Part shown: positions 1-10,223 of the stretch, in pieces | How positions within the stretch are numbered: the stretch's first letter is position 1 | Layout: every line of letters begins with the position of its first letter | Assembly: GCA_031315995.1 (NCBI GenBank) | Contig: JALDRG010000014.1 | Coordinates: forward strand, 1-64,000 | DNA from: Nitrospira sp. | Lineage (GTDB): Bacteria > Nitrospirota > Nitrospiria > Nitrospirales > Nitrospiraceae | Reading direction: 5' to 3' | Length of the DNA stretch: 64,000 nucleotides | Notes under the pieces: generated by a model | What the model saw: the letters and a program-made list of their open reading frames with translations, nothing else | The model's database searches: none | What the model was told of the DNA's origin: nothing | Made by a program: the position numbers and the translations under genes

Positions 1-1
1 T

Positions 2-841
2 CGAGAGGCCGGTACGGCGCTGGTCCTCACCTTCGATCCGCATCCCGTCAAGATCCTGGCTCCCCAGGTCAATCTCATGTTTCTGACCACCTCTGAAGAG
101 AAACTGACTCGTTTCGAGGCAGCCGGTATCGACGAAGTCGTGTTTCTTGAATTCACGACCGCCTTTGCCGGCCTGAGTCCGGCTCAGTTTGCGAAGCAGG
201 TGTTATGTGACGGCATCGGCACGCGGGAGTTGTTTGTCGGTGAGCACTTTGCCTTTGGAAAAGGCCGCGCCGGTCGCATTGCCGACTTGCTCGCACTCGG
301 CGCTCAGCTCGGGTTCCAGGTCCATCCGATGCTGCCTGTGACCATTGAGGGCGAGATTGTGAGTTCCACACGTATTCGTCAGCTGATCCAGGTGGGGGAA
401 TTGCAGAAAGCGATCCGTCTGCTCGGCCGTCCCTACAGCATCGAAGGACGGGTTATTTCAGGCGCTCATCGCGGGACCGAACTCGGGTGGCCGACTGCGA
501 ATCTCCGTCTTCCCGAGGGGCGCGTGATTCCTCCGGACGGGGTCTATGCGGCGCAGGCGGCCTGGAAGGGGACTCGACTGAATGCGGTGGTCTATATCGG
601 GACGAGGCCCACATTCGGTGCCGGGGAGCGACTACTCGAAGTGTCGATCCTGGATGAGCGTCTCGAGCTTTATGGCGAATCCATTCGGGTGGAATTACTG
701 AGTTTTATCCGCGAGGATCGAATCTTTGCCTCAGCGGAAGCCCTGACCCAGCAGATCGAGTTGGATGTGGATGCGGCTCGTGCGCATTTGCGCGACGCAG
801 CGACAGCCACCCCTCTCTCGACCCTCCAGCCCCGGTCATGA
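2..841 (+). CDS. ribF: Bifunctional riboflavin kinase/FMN adenylyltransferase (5' end missing)
   Basis: Makes FMN from riboflavin and FAD from FMN in the cytoplasm. The frame is already open at base 2, so the gene starts upstream of the window and the first nucleotide-binding motif of the adenylyltransferase is missing. The visible 279 residues begin just before TFDPHPVKIL, an adenylyltransferase signature; SSTRIRQ near residue 120 ends that domain. The flavokinase domain follows, with the RG-x-x-LG-x-PTANL signature near residue 160. The stop codon abuts the tilS start, so the two are probably co-transcribed. An internal ATG at 77 exists but would remove the adenylyltransferase core and is not the start. 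Confidence 0.95.
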   Translation, partial: REAGTALVLTFDPHPVKILAPQVNLMFLTTSEEKLTRFEAAGIDEVVFLEFTTAFAGLSPAQFAKQVLCDGIGTRELFVGEHFAFGKGRAGRIADLLALGAQLGFQVHPMLPVTIEGEIVSSTRIRQLIQVGELQKAIRLLGRPYSIEGRVISGAHRGTELGWPTANLRLPEGRVIPPDGVYAAQAAWKGTRLNAVVYIGTRPTFGAGERLLEVSILDERLELYGESIRVELLSFIREDRIFASAEALTQQIELDVDAARAHLRDAATATPLSTLQPRS

Positions 842-2332
842 GTGATGACAGGTTCTCCGACAGATTTCCCTCACACGCTCCATGCGCAGGTCATCCGGGC
901 GCTTCACGGGCGACAATTGCTCCAGCCAGGACAGCGGGTTCTGGTCGCGGTGTCCGGGGGGCCGGACTCGGTGGCCCTGCTCGCAATACTGCACCAGCTG
1001 GCCCCGGCGTGGGATCTCTCATTGACGGTGGTGCATTGCAACTATGGCTTGCGGGGAGCCGAATCCGAGGGCGATGCGTCCTTTGTCACGGCCCTATGTC
1101 GTCGGCTTAAACTTCCTTGTCTCATCAAGCCGGTCACCATGGGTCGGCGTGAGGCAGGGGCATCGAGCTCATTGCAGGCGCGTGCCAGGGAGTCTCGCTA
1201 TCGGCTGTTTCGAGAGGTGGCCGCTGAACTCGGCGCAGCGCGTGTGGCGCTCGGTCACACGGCGAATGATCAGGCCGAAACCGTGCTGCTGCGGATGTTG
1301 CGCGGTGCCGGTTTGCGAGGATTGGCCGGCATGCCGCCTATCCGGGAACGCCTGTTCGTCCGGCCGCTCCTCAGTGTTTCGCGTCAAGACATCTTGTCGT
1401 ATTTGGAGGCTGTGGGATGGTCCTATCGGACCGATTCCAGCAATGCCAAGTCAATCTATCTTCGAAATCGCGTCCGGCACGAATTGCTTCCGGTGATGCA
1501 GGCGTTGGCCCCGGCTGCGATTCGGTTGTTGGCGCGCCAGGCTGATATCCTTCGTGAAGATGACCGGGTTCTAAATACGCTGGCTGCGCGCCGTTTGGCG
1601 CGGATCATTCGAAGCCGCGATTCGACCTCAATCATGATGGATCGTGCGGCGTTGCTCAAACATCCGGCGGCCTTGCAGCGTCGAATGCTCCGCCAGGCCC
1701 TGCAGACGTTGTCCCCCTCAACCGGCATGCCGCGAAGCGATGTCCTGCTGTCGATGTTGGCATCCCTGGCGTCCAGGCAATCTGGGGGCGCTTGGGAAAT
1801 CGGGCCTGTGACCGTGGCCTGTGAGCAGGATCAAGTCAGATTGTGCCTGGTCTCTCCGCGACCTCCGGCAGGAGGGATGGTTGCTGAACTGCGCTCTCCG
1901 GTTCCTGCTTCCGAGGATGTCGCGATTGACTCCCTCCCTTCGACGATTGCCTGGCGCTGGACGGGAGAGGGGATTCGGCTGTGTGCGGTCACGCGTCGGC
2001 GAGGGTTGTTGCTCCTGGAGAAGCCCTCGTCCGCCATGGCCCTTCTCGATGCCGACCGGTTGTCGTGGCCTGTGACGATTCGTTCCTGGCGCCGGGGGGA
2101 TTGGTTTGTTCCCATCGGGATGTCAGGGCGACGAAAGAAATTGCAAGATTACTTCACAGATGCAAAACTGGGTCGGTCTGTGCGACAACGGATACCGCTG
2201 CTCGTATCGCGTGATGGCATTGTTTGGATCGTCGGGGAGCGGGTCGATGCCCGGTTTGCCGCCACCCGTTCAACCACCCGATTTGTTCTGGCCCGTGTCG
2301 CGCATCTTCCACGTCGGAAAGGAGTCTTCTAG
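842..2332 (+). CDS. tilS: tRNA(Ile)-lysidine synthetase TilS
   Basis: Converts C34 of the CAU-anticodon tRNA-Ile to lysidine using ATP and lysine, so the tRNA reads AUA instead of AUG. The N-type PP-loop SGGPDS lies at residues 38-43, followed by NYGLRG and by GHTANDQAET near residue 140, all typical of TilS. The C-terminal part with RRKKLQDYF is the tRNA-binding region. At 496 residues it has the full multi-domain length. GTG at 842 directly follows the ribF stop; ATG at 845 is an equally good start and changes only one residue. Confidence 0.95.
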   Translation: MMTGSPTDFPHTLHAQVIRALHGRQLLQPGQRVLVAVSGGPDSVALLAILHQLAPAWDLSLTVVHCNYGLRGAESEGDASFVTALCRRLKLPCLIKPVTMGRREAGASSSLQARARESRYRLFREVAAELGAARVALGHTANDQAETVLLRMLRGAGLRGLAGMPPIRERLFVRPLLSVSRQDILSYLEAVGWSYRTDSSNAKSIYLRNRVRHELLPVMQALAPAAIRLLARQADILREDDRVLNTLAARRLARIIRSRDSTSIMMDRAALLKHPAALQRRMLRQALQTLSPSTGMPRSDVLLSMLASLASRQSGGAWEIGPVTVACEQDQVRLCLVSPRPPAGGMVAELRSPVPASEDVAIDSLPSTIAWRWTGEGIRLCAVTRRRGLLLLEKPSSAMALLDADRLSWPVTIRSWRRGDWFVPIGMSGRRKKLQDYFTDAKLGRSVRQRIPLLVSRDGIVWIVGERVDARFAATRSTTRFVLARVAHLPRRKGVF

Positions 2333-2334
2333 GA

Positions 2335-2886
2335 ATGGAACGCATTTTTGGTCGCCCCATCGTGACGCAAGAGCAGATGCGGACTCGAATCCGTGAGCTC
2401 GGCCGGCAAATCGCGTCTGATTATGCCGGAAAAGATCTGGTGCTGGTCGGGGTGCTCAAGGGTGCGTATGCCTTCTATGCCGACCTGGCGCGAGCCATTC
2501 GGATTCCGATGCGGGTGGAGTTTATTGTGGTGACGAGTTATGGTGCCGGCAAGAAGAGTTCCGGCAAGGTCAAACTGGTGTCGGACCTGACGGAACCTAT
2601 TGTGGGTAAGGACGTCTTGCTGGTGGAGGACATCGTCGATTCGGGTCTGACCGTGCAATATCTGATGAAAACGCTTTCCAGGCGAAAGCCTCGGTCACTG
2701 AAGGTCTGCACGCTGCTGAGCAAGCCCGACCGTCGAACGGTCGACGTGGATCTCGAGTATGTGGGATTTAAGATCCCGAACAAGTTTGTCGTCGGGTACG
2801 GCCTTGATTATCGGCAAGAGTATCGCAACTTGCCATACCTCGCGGCGCTTGATCAGGGTGATGAACGGGAGCAGGAGTCTGCATGA
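2335..2886 (+). CDS. hpt: Hypoxanthine phosphoribosyltransferase
   Basis: Purine salvage enzyme that joins hypoxanthine or guanine to PRPP. The PRPP-binding signature VLLVEDIVDSGLT lies near residues 93-105 of 183, and the C-terminal YVVGYGLDY-like motif (FVVGYGLDYRQEYRNLPYL) is typical of bacterial Hpt. ATG at 2335 was chosen because AAAGGAG lies just upstream inside the tilS end and the protein then begins MERIFG like its relatives. It lies 2 bases after tilS and before ftsH, the tilS-hpt-ftsH order common in bacteria. Confidence 0.95.
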   Translation: MERIFGRPIVTQEQMRTRIRELGRQIASDYAGKDLVLVGVLKGAYAFYADLARAIRIPMRVEFIVVTSYGAGKKSSGKVKLVSDLTEPIVGKDVLLVEDIVDSGLTVQYLMKTLSRRKPRSLKVCTLLSKPDRRTVDVDLEYVGFKIPNKFVVGYGLDYRQEYRNLPYLAALDQGDEREQESA

Positions 2887-2974
2887 AAGGTTGTTCCCCT
2901 TGCGCACTCTATGGTAACATTCTGCTGGGTTCGGTAATTTTTCGGTCTGCCTAAAATCCTCAAAGGAGAGGTGG

Positions 2975-4789
2975 ATGAATTCACGCGTAAAGAATTTGTT
3001 GTTCTGGGTCGTGGTCGGCCTCTTCATGATTTTATTATTCAACCTGTTTAGCGTGCCGACCCACGCGCCGGAAGATGAAGTCATATTCAGCGATTTCATG
3101 GCCAAGCTCGACAAGGGCGAGATCATGAAAGTCACGATCAAGGCCAACCATATCAGCGCCATCTTGAAGGACCAAAGCCGAATTCGGACGTACACGGCTG
3201 AATATCCGGAATTGGTCAAACATTTGCGCGAGAAGGATGTGCAGATCGAGGCGAGGCCGCCTGACGAAAGCCCTTGGTATATTACCTTCCTGGTCACCTG
3301 GGGGCCGTTCATTTTGTTCTTAGGCCTGTGGTTTTTTCTCATGCGCCAGATGCAGATCGGCGGAAATAAAGCGTTGTCGTTTGGGAAAAGTCGCGCCCGC
3401 ATGCTGACCGAGGAGCGCAAGAAGGTGACCTTCTCCGACGTCGCTGGCATTGAAGAAGCCAAAGAAGAAGTCCTGGAGATCATCGAGTTCTTAAAAGATC
3501 CGCGAAAGTTTCAAAAGCTGGGTGGACGCATTCCCAAAGGTGTTCTGATCGTCGGTCCTCCGGGGACCGGCAAAACCTTGCTGGCAAAGGCCATCGCCGG
3601 AGAGGCGGGAGTTCCGTTTTTCAGCATCAGCGGATCGGACTTTGTCGAAATGTTCGTCGGGGTAGGTGCCTCACGGGTGCGGGACCTGTTTGAGCAAGGA
3701 AAGAAACATGCCCCTTGCATCATCTTCATCGACGAAATTGATGCGGTCGGTCGGTTGCGAGGCGCCGGTCTCGGGGGAGGCCACGATGAGCGCGAGCAAA
3801 CTTTGAATCAATTGCTGGTCGAGATGGATGGATTCGACACGACCGAGGGCGTGATACTGATTGCAGCCACAAATCGCCCTGACGTCCTCGATCCGGCGTT
3901 GTTACGGCCGGGCCGTTTCGACCGCCAGGTTGTGGTCAACCGACCGGATTTGCGTGGCCGGTCGGAGATTCTGAAGGTCCACACCAAGAAAGTGCCGCTG
4001 GCTGCCGATGTCGAGCTCGAGAAGATCGCGCGGGGTACCCCTGGATTCTCCGGCGCCGACCTGGAAAATTTGGTGAACGAAGCGGCGTTGTGGGCGGCTC
4101 GCTGGAACAAAAAGGAAGTTGAGCTGATCGACTTTGAAATGGCGAAGGATAAAGTGCTGATGGGCGCAGAACGCAAGAGCATGGTGCTCAGCGACGAAGA
4201 GAAGCGCACCACGGCGTACCATGAAGCAGGGCACGCACTCATGGCGAAGCTGTTGCCGGGGACGGATCCTGTCCACAAGGTCACGATTATTCCCCGCGGT
4301 CGAGCGCTTGGCGTGACGATGCAGCTTCCGACCGACGATCGCCACAATTATTCGAAGGACTTCCTCTATAATAACCTCGCAATTCTCATGGGCGGACGTG
4401 TGGCCGAAGAGTTGGTCTTGCACGATGTGACCACCGGGGCGGGGAATGACTTGGAGCGCGCTACGGACCTCGCGAGAAAAATGGTGTGCGAATGGGGGAT
4501 GAGTGAGAAATTGGGGCCGTTGACGTTCGGCAGGAAAGAAGAGGAAATTTTTCTCGGCCGCGAAATAGGGTCGAAGCGTGATTTCAGCGATCAAGTGGCA
4601 CTCGAAATCGATCACGAAGTTCGGCGTCTGGTCACCGAGAATTACGAACGTGCCAAGCGCATATTGACCGATAATATGACGAGCCTGAAGGCGCTTGCCG
4701 AGGCATTGTTGGAAAAAGAAGTGTTGGACGCGTTGGAAATTGATCAGATCCTCATTCAAGGATCCTCGTCGCAGACGGTTCCCGCCTAA
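2975..4789 (+). CDS. ftsH: ATP-dependent zinc metalloprotease FtsH
   Basis: Membrane-anchored AAA+ protease that degrades misfolded membrane proteins and regulators. Two membrane segments (about residues 8-25 and 103-123) flank a periplasmic loop. The AAA module has Walker A GPPGTGKT at 194-201, Walker [10 protein letters not shown] at 248-256 and the second region of homology with RPGRFDRQ near 311. The zinc site HEAGH is at 416-420 and the third ligand is in NDLERATD. Length 604 is near the family norm, with a short C-terminal tail. AAAGGAGAG at 2962-2970 sets the ATG. Confidence 0.98.
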   Translation: MNSRVKNLLFWVVVGLFMILLFNLFSVPTHAPEDEVIFSDFMAKLDKGEIMKVTIKANHISAILKDQSRIRTYTAEYPELVKHLREKDVQIEARPPDESPWYITFLVTWGPFILFLGLWFFLMRQMQIGGNKALSFGKSRARMLTEERKKVTFSDVAGIEEAKEEVLEIIEFLKDPRKFQKLGGRIPKGVLIVGPPGTGKTLLAKAIAGEAGVPFFSISGSDFVEMFVGVGASRVRDLFEQGKKHAPCIIFIDEIDAVGRLRGAGLGGGHDEREQTLNQLLVEMDGFDTTEGVILIAATNRPDVLDPALLRPGRFDRQVVVNRPDLRGRSEILKVHTKKVPLAADVELEKIARGTPGFSGADLENLVNEAALWAARWNKKEVELIDFEMAKDKVLMGAERKSMVLSDEEKRTTAYHEAGHALMAKLLPGTDPVHKVTIIPRGRALGVTMQLPTDDRHNYSKDFLYNNLAILMGGRVAEELVLHDVTTGAGNDLERATDLARKMVCEWGMSEKLGPLTFGRKEEEIFLGREIGSKRDFSDQVALEIDHEVRRLVTENYERAKRILTDNMTSLKALAEALLEKEVLDALEIDQILIQGSSSQTVPA

Positions 4790-4805
4790 ATTGTATGCCG
4801 CTTCT

Positions 4806-4837
4806 TTGCAGGAGCGACATTCGTGTTGCTCCTGCAA
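4806..4837 (+). terminator. Perfect 10-bp hairpin between ftsH and folP
   Basis: TTGCAGGAGC at 4806-4815 and GCTCCTGCAA at 4828-4837 form a perfect 10-bp stem with a 12-base loop, 17 bases after the ftsH stop. No T-run follows, so intrinsic termination is doubtful. It may instead stabilise the ftsH mRNA 3' end or act as a pause site before folP. Confidence 0.35.
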
Positions 4838-4978
4838 TTGCGGCGCGTCCGATATTCATGCCGATGGTTGGGATACAGCTCCTCCTCATGTCCGTCGTCA
4901 ATTGCATACCCTTCCCGTAGCCGACTCATTTCGCCATGTCGTGTCCTGTTCCTAATCCGCGTGAATAAAGGACTTGCC

Positions 4979-5875
4979 TTGCCCATCAGTACCACCACAT
5001 CCTCTAGGCCATTAGTCTTGACGGCCGGCTCACGGACGTTCGGTTTTGACTCTGGTCCACTTCTAATGGGAGTGCTCAACGTCACCCCCGACTCATTTTC
5101 AGACGGGGGGGCCTACTTCACGGTTGAACAAGCGCTCAATCATGCCCGACAGATGCAGGTGGAAGGCGCCGATATCATCGACATCGGGGCCGAGTCTTCC
5201 CGGCCTGGTGCGCAACCCATTGATGAATCGGAGGAGCTGCGCCGCCTCCTTCCTGTGGTGGAAGCGGTGCATGGCGCGGTACCGTTGCCCATTTCAGTTG
5301 ATACAACCAAAGCCGTTGTGGCTCGTCGGGCGATTCAGGCCGGTGCCACGATCGTGAATGATATTACCGCATTGCGGGGTGATCCCTTGATGGCTTCGCT
5401 GGTGGCTGAAACGGGCGTGGCGGTGGTGCTGATGCACATGCAGGGCACTCCCCAGACCATGCAGCAGGCGCCGTCTTACGCCAATGTGGTGGGAGACGTT
5501 TTCGCGTTTCTCCGTGAACGGGTTCAGGTTGCGATCAGGCAGGGTATCAGGGGAAGTCAGATCATCCTTGACCCCGGCTTCGGTTTTGGTAAGCTCCAAG
5601 AGCATAACCTTCAACTGCTGGCTGAGTTTGATACCTTCACGAAGCTGGGTTATCCGGTATTGGCCGGAGTGTCTCGTAAACAGTTTATCGGGAACCTGAT
5701 CCAGCGTCCGGTGCATGAACGAGGATACGGCACCGCCGGCGCGGTTGCAGTGGCGGTCCTCAAAGGAGCCCATATCATTCGTGTGCACGACGTGCGAACC
5801 ATGCGAGATACGATTTCCGTCGTGTCAGCCATTTCCCGTCACGTGCGTTCTCATCTAGGGGAATCCAATGCGTAA
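4979..5875 (+). CDS. folP: Dihydropteroate synthase
   Basis: Folate pathway enzyme that condenses p-aminobenzoate with the pterin pyrophosphate. The signature [14 protein letters not shown] lies near residues 30-43, [11 protein letters not shown] follows, and DPGFGFGK and GVSRKQFIG appear further on. The open frame extends upstream to about 4823, but family length and an AAAGGA at 4966-4971 spaced 7 bases favour TTG 4979 (298 residues). GTG 4961 is an alternative. The last codons overlap the glmM start by 8 bases, indicating translational coupling. Confidence 0.92.
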   Translation: MPISTTTSSRPLVLTAGSRTFGFDSGPLLMGVLNVTPDSFSDGGAYFTVEQALNHARQMQVEGADIIDIGAESSRPGAQPIDESEELRRLLPVVEAVHGAVPLPISVDTTKAVVARRAIQAGATIVNDITALRGDPLMASLVAETGVAVVLMHMQGTPQTMQQAPSYANVVGDVFAFLRERVQVAIRQGIRGSQIILDPGFGFGKLQEHNLQLLAEFDTFTKLGYPVLAGVSRKQFIGNLIQRPVHERGYGTAGAVAVAVLKGAHIIRVHDVRTMRDTISVVSAISRHVRSHLGESNA

Positions 5876-7217
5876 ACTGTTCGGCACCGACGGCGTTCGC
5901 GGAGTGGCAAATCTTGAACCGATGACGAGCGAAATCGCGATGCAACTGGGGCGCGCTGCCGCCCATATTTTTATGCGTCGCGCAGGCCGGCATCAGGTCG
6001 TCATAGGAAAAGACACGCGTTTATCCGGATACATGCTGGAATCGGCGTTGACCTCGGGCATCTGCTCGATGGGGGTAGATGTGTTGCTCGTCGGGCCGTT
6101 GCCCACTCCGGCTATCGCGTTCCTCACACGGAGTTTGAGGGCGGATGCCGGCGTCGTCATCTCAGCCTCGCACAATCCCTATCAAGACAACGGGATCAAG
6201 TTTTTCTCCAACGAAGGGTTCAAGCTGCCGGACGAGGTCGAAGCGCGTATTGAGCAGTTGATCATTTCCGATGAGATCAAGCACCTTCGCCCGACGGCCG
6301 ATGCGATCGGAAAGGCCTATCGGATCGGTGATGCCGAAGGACGGTATATTGAATTCGTCAAACGGTCGCTTCCCAAAGATCTCGATTTCCAGGGGATCAA
6401 GCTGGTGCTGGACTGCGCCAACGGCGCCGCGTACAAAGTCGCTCCAGCCGTATTCCGCGAGTTGGGCGCCGAGATTGAAGTCATTGCGAACAAGCCGGAC
6501 GGCATGAACATCAATGATGGGTGCGGAGCCGTGCATCCTGAGCGTCTACAGGAAGCCGTTCGTCGGCATGGGGCCGATCTCGGCGTGGCGCTTGACGGCG
6601 ACGCCGACCGTGCCATCTTTGTGTGCGAGCAGGGTCAAATCGTCGATGGTGATCATGTCATGGCCGCGCTCGGCCTCGATTTGCATGCTCAGGGTCAACT
6701 CGCTTATCAGACGGTCGTGGGAACCGTCATGAGTAATTTCGGGCTGGAACTTGCCATGAAGAAGGCCGGCATTGAACTGATGCGCACCCCCGTAGGGGAC
6801 CGATACCTCATGGAGCGCATGCTCGCCGGAGGCTATAATTTCGGTGGGGAGCAATCCGGCCACTTTATTTTCCTGGATCATAACACCACGGGCGATGGCC
6901 TGATTTCTGCCTTGCAGATTCTCTCCCTGATGAAGCGTACCCGGACTCCGCTCTCTGAACTCGCGAAGGCCATGACTGCTGTCCCGCAGATTCTGTTGAA
7001 CGTTCGGGTCAAACACAAGCCGGATCTGAATCAGATTCCCGATATCCAACAGGCCATTAAGACGGCGGAATCGACTCTGAACGGGAGCGGCCGCGTGCTC
7101 GTGCGGTATTCCGGTACCGAAGCGCTCTTGCGCATCATGGTCGAAGGTGAACGTGACTCCACCATCCGTGAGGTCGCTGATCACCTTGCGGATATCGTGC
7201 GCGCTCGTATCGGATAG
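5868..7217 (+). CDS. glmM: Phosphoglucosamine mutase
   Basis: Interconverts glucosamine-6-phosphate and glucosamine-1-phosphate for UDP-GlcNAc, feeding peptidoglycan, LPS and exopolysaccharide synthesis. The phosphoserine loop [12 protein letters not shown] places the active serine at residue 101. The metal loop DGDADR lies near residue 243, the sugar loop GEQSGH near 329, and the phosphate-binding [12 protein letters not shown] near the C-terminus. The 449-residue length is standard. The folP-glmM overlap and the ftsH-folP-glmM order are a familiar bacterial arrangement. Confidence 0.97.
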   Translation: MRKLFGTDGVRGVANLEPMTSEIAMQLGRAAAHIFMRRAGRHQVVIGKDTRLSGYMLESALTSGICSMGVDVLLVGPLPTPAIAFLTRSLRADAGVVISASHNPYQDNGIKFFSNEGFKLPDEVEARIEQLIISDEIKHLRPTADAIGKAYRIGDAEGRYIEFVKRSLPKDLDFQGIKLVLDCANGAAYKVAPAVFRELGAEIEVIANKPDGMNINDGCGAVHPERLQEAVRRHGADLGVALDGDADRAIFVCEQGQIVDGDHVMAALGLDLHAQGQLAYQTVVGTVMSNFGLELAMKKAGIELMRTPVGDRYLMERMLAGGYNFGGEQSGHFIFLDHNTTGDGLISALQILSLMKRTRTPLSELAKAMTAVPQILLNVRVKHKPDLNQIPDIQQAIKTAESTLNGSGRVLVRYSGTEALLRIMVEGERDSTIREVADHLADIVRARIG

Positions 7218-7242
7218 CATCAGCCTTGGCCGCAGGCGCCGG

Positions 7243-9774
7243 ATGCTACCGTCCCTTACGATCACCTTTGTTCTCGGTCTCGTTCTGGGTTCATTTCTCA
7301 CCTATTTCCCCATCAGCATTGCGATCATCTTGACGGCATGCACCGTCTCCTGCGCTCTATTGGAGCGGCAGGGCCGATGCACGTCACGACAGAGCAGCGT
7401 CCTGTTGGCCTGCCTGTTCTGCGGATGTCTCTACTGGACGCTGTGTGCCTGGTTCACCCCGCACGTGCCCGTGCCGGATACGCAGGGCGCACTTCCTACA
7501 CGGCTGGTTGGAACGATTGTCGATGCCGTTCATCACGCGCCAGGCCGCCTGACGGCAGTGGTGCAGGTTACGGCCGTCGACGATCCGGCGCTGACACCGC
7601 CGTTCCGCCTGCGTCTAACCTGGCGAGATCCTGACCGCGATCTTCGCCGCGGGCTGCAAATTCGCACTCGCGCTCGTGTGCATGCGCCCTCAGGGACGCT
7701 GAACCAGAAGGGGTTTAACTATGCCGCCTATCTGGAAGCGCAGGGTGTGGATGCCGTCGGATCGGTGTCCGGCGGCGGTGTCGTCGAGGTGCTTGATTTT
7801 GATCGAAGCATGTCTGTGCACCTCCTCTCATCCGCAATCGACGAATGGCGCAGCCGGGTGCGAGCAGCCGCCGAGTCGCTGGCCCAGCCAAGTCGTGGCC
7901 TGTTTCTCAGCCTGACCATCGGCGAACAGGGCTTTCTGACACCGGAAGTCCGCGAGTGGTTCATGACGACCGGAACGGTGCATATTCTTTCCATCTCCGG
8001 ATCACATCTCGGTCTCATCGCGTTGCTGTCGTTTGTGGTGGCTAGGAACGCATGCCTCCTGCTGCCTTCCATGATCCTGCTGAGCCTTTCGCGCCGGCTG
8101 ACGCCGACCAGGCTGGCCGCCTTGCTGACAATAGGTCCGGTGCTTGCGTACACGGTGTTGGCAGGGGCGGAGACGGCTACGATTCGTAGTGCCATCATGA
8201 TCGCAGTCGGACTCTGGACGGTATGGCTCGGTGCATCGCACTATCTCCTTCACGCGCTCGCGGCCGCTGCCGGTGTGACCTTGCTGGTCCACCCCACCGC
8301 GCTGTTCGACATTTCGTTTCAGCTCTCCTACGTCTCAGTCTGGGTGTTGGCCTTGTCCCTGTCGCGAAAGGTGCGTCCGGATGAACTGCCGGTTGTGGAT
8401 ACATCCGCCGCCGGACGGTCGCTCTACTGGTTGAAGGAGTCCCTGCGAGTGACGGCGTTGGTGACGCTGGCGACCCTGCCCCTGGTAGCCTGTTACTTCA
8501 ATCAAGTGTCGTGGATGGGGCTCTTTGCCAATCTGCTCATGGTGCCTTTCGTCGGGTTCGTGTTCTTGCCCATCAGTTTGTTGTCGGCCCTCTGGGTGAT
8601 TGCGACCGAGAGCAGCACGCTTCCTGGCGCCGAAGTGATCGATGCGTTGGGTCGATGGCTGATTGCTGCCACCCATGGGCTAGCCGATGTGCCGGGCGCG
8701 GAATGGTTCGTGGCCGCGCCGACCATTCCCATGATGGCGCTCTTCTATCTGCTGGGGTGGGCGTTGTTGACGGGCCGGCCGGCTCATGCCGCACCGCAGC
8801 TCAGAGGAGCCATGCTGGCGGGCCTTGCCTGCATCGTGCTTTGGTGGCTGTGGTCACCGCGTCCATTCAACAAGGAAGGGTTGGTGCGCGTGACGTTTCT
8901 CGACGTGGGGCAGGGAGACAGCGCGGTCATCGAATTGCCGGGTGGCGCGGTGATGCTGATTGATGGAGGGGCGACCTACGAGCGTTTTGATATGGGGCGG
9001 AGTGTCGTGGCGCCCTTTCTTTGGAATCGAGGGATTCGAACAATCGATCATATTATCGCAACGCATCCGCAACTCGATCATGTCGGAGGGCTGGCCTGGA
9101 TTCTGGATCATTTTCAGGTTGCGTCCTTCTGGACCAACGGAGTAATGCGGCAAGAAGAGTTCTGGCGCAGGATCGAGCGAGCGCTCGTGCGACGACACCT
9201 CCAACCGACGGTCGCGACAACAGGTCAACTGATATTCGACGGACCTGCCTGCCGGATGGCGGTGAGAAGCCCTCTGCCACGTGTCGACTCGTCGCAGTCC
9301 GCACACAGCGTGTCGCTGAACAATTTGTCGGTGGTCACCGAACTCGTCTGCGGCGAGCATCGCCTGTTGTTCACGGGGGATATCGAACGGGAAACGCTAG
9401 CCCGATTCACCCATTCCGGGAACCTCGACCACATTACGTTGCTGAAGGTCCCGCATCATGGGGCACGGAGTTCTTTGGAATACAACTGGTTGGAAGCAAC
9501 TAGACCCGAACATGTCGTGGTTTCTGCCGGGCGCCGCAATCCTTATGGTCACCCGGCCGGCGAGGTGTTGGCGGCCTATCGGGCGGTGGAGGCGCAGATC
9601 TGGAGAACCGATCAGGATGGAGCCATTTGGGCGGATCTTGATCTCTCGCGGCGGCAGCTCTCCATTCAGAGCACGAGGGAATGGGTGCTCCAACCGGCGC
9701 TGTCCTCGGCAGCCCTGTGGTCCGTCGAACGGGAGAATCTGCACCGCTTGTGGCGTCGTTGGAATTGGAACTAG
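7243..9774 (+). CDS. comEC: ComEC/Rec2-type DNA uptake channel with metallo-beta-lactamase domain
   Basis: Inner-membrane protein for import of single-stranded DNA during natural transformation. The N-terminus has membrane segments and an OB-like soluble part (about residues 30-190). The competence membrane domain follows with HILSISGSHLGLIALL. A C-terminal metallo-beta-lactamase domain starts at VTFLDVGQGDSAVIELPGG. Its metal motif reads HPQLDHVGG, where relatives usually have H-x-D-x-DH, so one ligand position is Gln; KVPHHG is present later. ATG 7243 (843 residues) is preferred over an upstream start inside glmM. Confidence 0.9.
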   Translation: MLPSLTITFVLGLVLGSFLTYFPISIAIILTACTVSCALLERQGRCTSRQSSVLLACLFCGCLYWTLCAWFTPHVPVPDTQGALPTRLVGTIVDAVHHAPGRLTAVVQVTAVDDPALTPPFRLRLTWRDPDRDLRRGLQIRTRARVHAPSGTLNQKGFNYAAYLEAQGVDAVGSVSGGGVVEVLDFDRSMSVHLLSSAIDEWRSRVRAAAESLAQPSRGLFLSLTIGEQGFLTPEVREWFMTTGTVHILSISGSHLGLIALLSFVVARNACLLLPSMILLSLSRRLTPTRLAALLTIGPVLAYTVLAGAETATIRSAIMIAVGLWTVWLGASHYLLHALAAAAGVTLLVHPTALFDISFQLSYVSVWVLALSLSRKVRPDELPVVDTSAAGRSLYWLKESLRVTALVTLATLPLVACYFNQVSWMGLFANLLMVPFVGFVFLPISLLSALWVIATESSTLPGAEVIDALGRWLIAATHGLADVPGAEWFVAAPTIPMMALFYLLGWALLTGRPAHAAPQLRGAMLAGLACIVLWWLWSPRPFNKEGLVRVTFLDVGQGDSAVIELPGGAVMLIDGGATYERFDMGRSVVAPFLWNRGIRTIDHIIATHPQLDHVGGLAWILDHFQVASFWTNGVMRQEEFWRRIERALVRRHLQPTVATTGQLIFDGPACRMAVRSPLPRVDSSQSAHSVSLNNLSVVTELVCGEHRLLFTGDIERETLARFTHSGNLDHITLLKVPHHGARSSLEYNWLEATRPEHVVVSAGRRNPYGHPAGEVLAAYRAVEAQIWRTDQDGAIWADLDLSRRQLSIQSTREWVLQPALSSAALWSVERENLHRLWRRWNWN

Positions 9775-10223
9775 CCTCGGCGTTTTCCTGGCTGTGCGTT
9801 TCCCAGTTTCTCTGTGCGTTCACGGCAGAGGTTCCCACTGGGCGATGGACAGGCGTGGTGTGCAGATTTCGTCGTGTCTGTTGGCAGAGGGCTGTCAAAT
9901 TTGCCGACAGGCGTGGAAGGGGTGCATCGTAAGTCATCAATATTGTGTAGGTGCGAGGGAATGCCGACAAGGCATAGCACATGCACACGTTCCGCATAGT
10001 CTGGAGATGTCTGTCTCACCGCCGAGTCACGGTATGTCGACACTCACCTGCATCGTGATCCAATGACCGATTCCTCAGGTCCATGACAATAGGCCCGACA
10101 AAGTCCAACGGCGACCGATGGCATCTGTGCCGGGCTCTCAGTGAGAAATCAGGGGACCAATGGGCTGGAGCATCAGTTCCACGGAGTGGTGCAGATGGTC
10201 AAGGGTAAAAAGGCGGCGGGATC
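9775..10223 (+). other. Intergenic region without a supported gene
   Basis: 449 bases between comEC and the glycosyltransferase. Short open frames occur on both strands, but none has a ribosome-binding site, a recognisable motif or convincing codon use. An imperfect hairpin (CTGTTGGCA at 9878-9886 with TGCCGACAG at 9902-9910, one G-T pair) is the only clear structure. No terminator with a T-run follows comEC. Confidence 0.5.

Noticed and set aside
4823..4978. Upstream extension of folP to the first in-frame start
   Set aside because: It would add about 50 residues not found in dihydropteroate synthases and overlaps the ftsH-folP hairpin.
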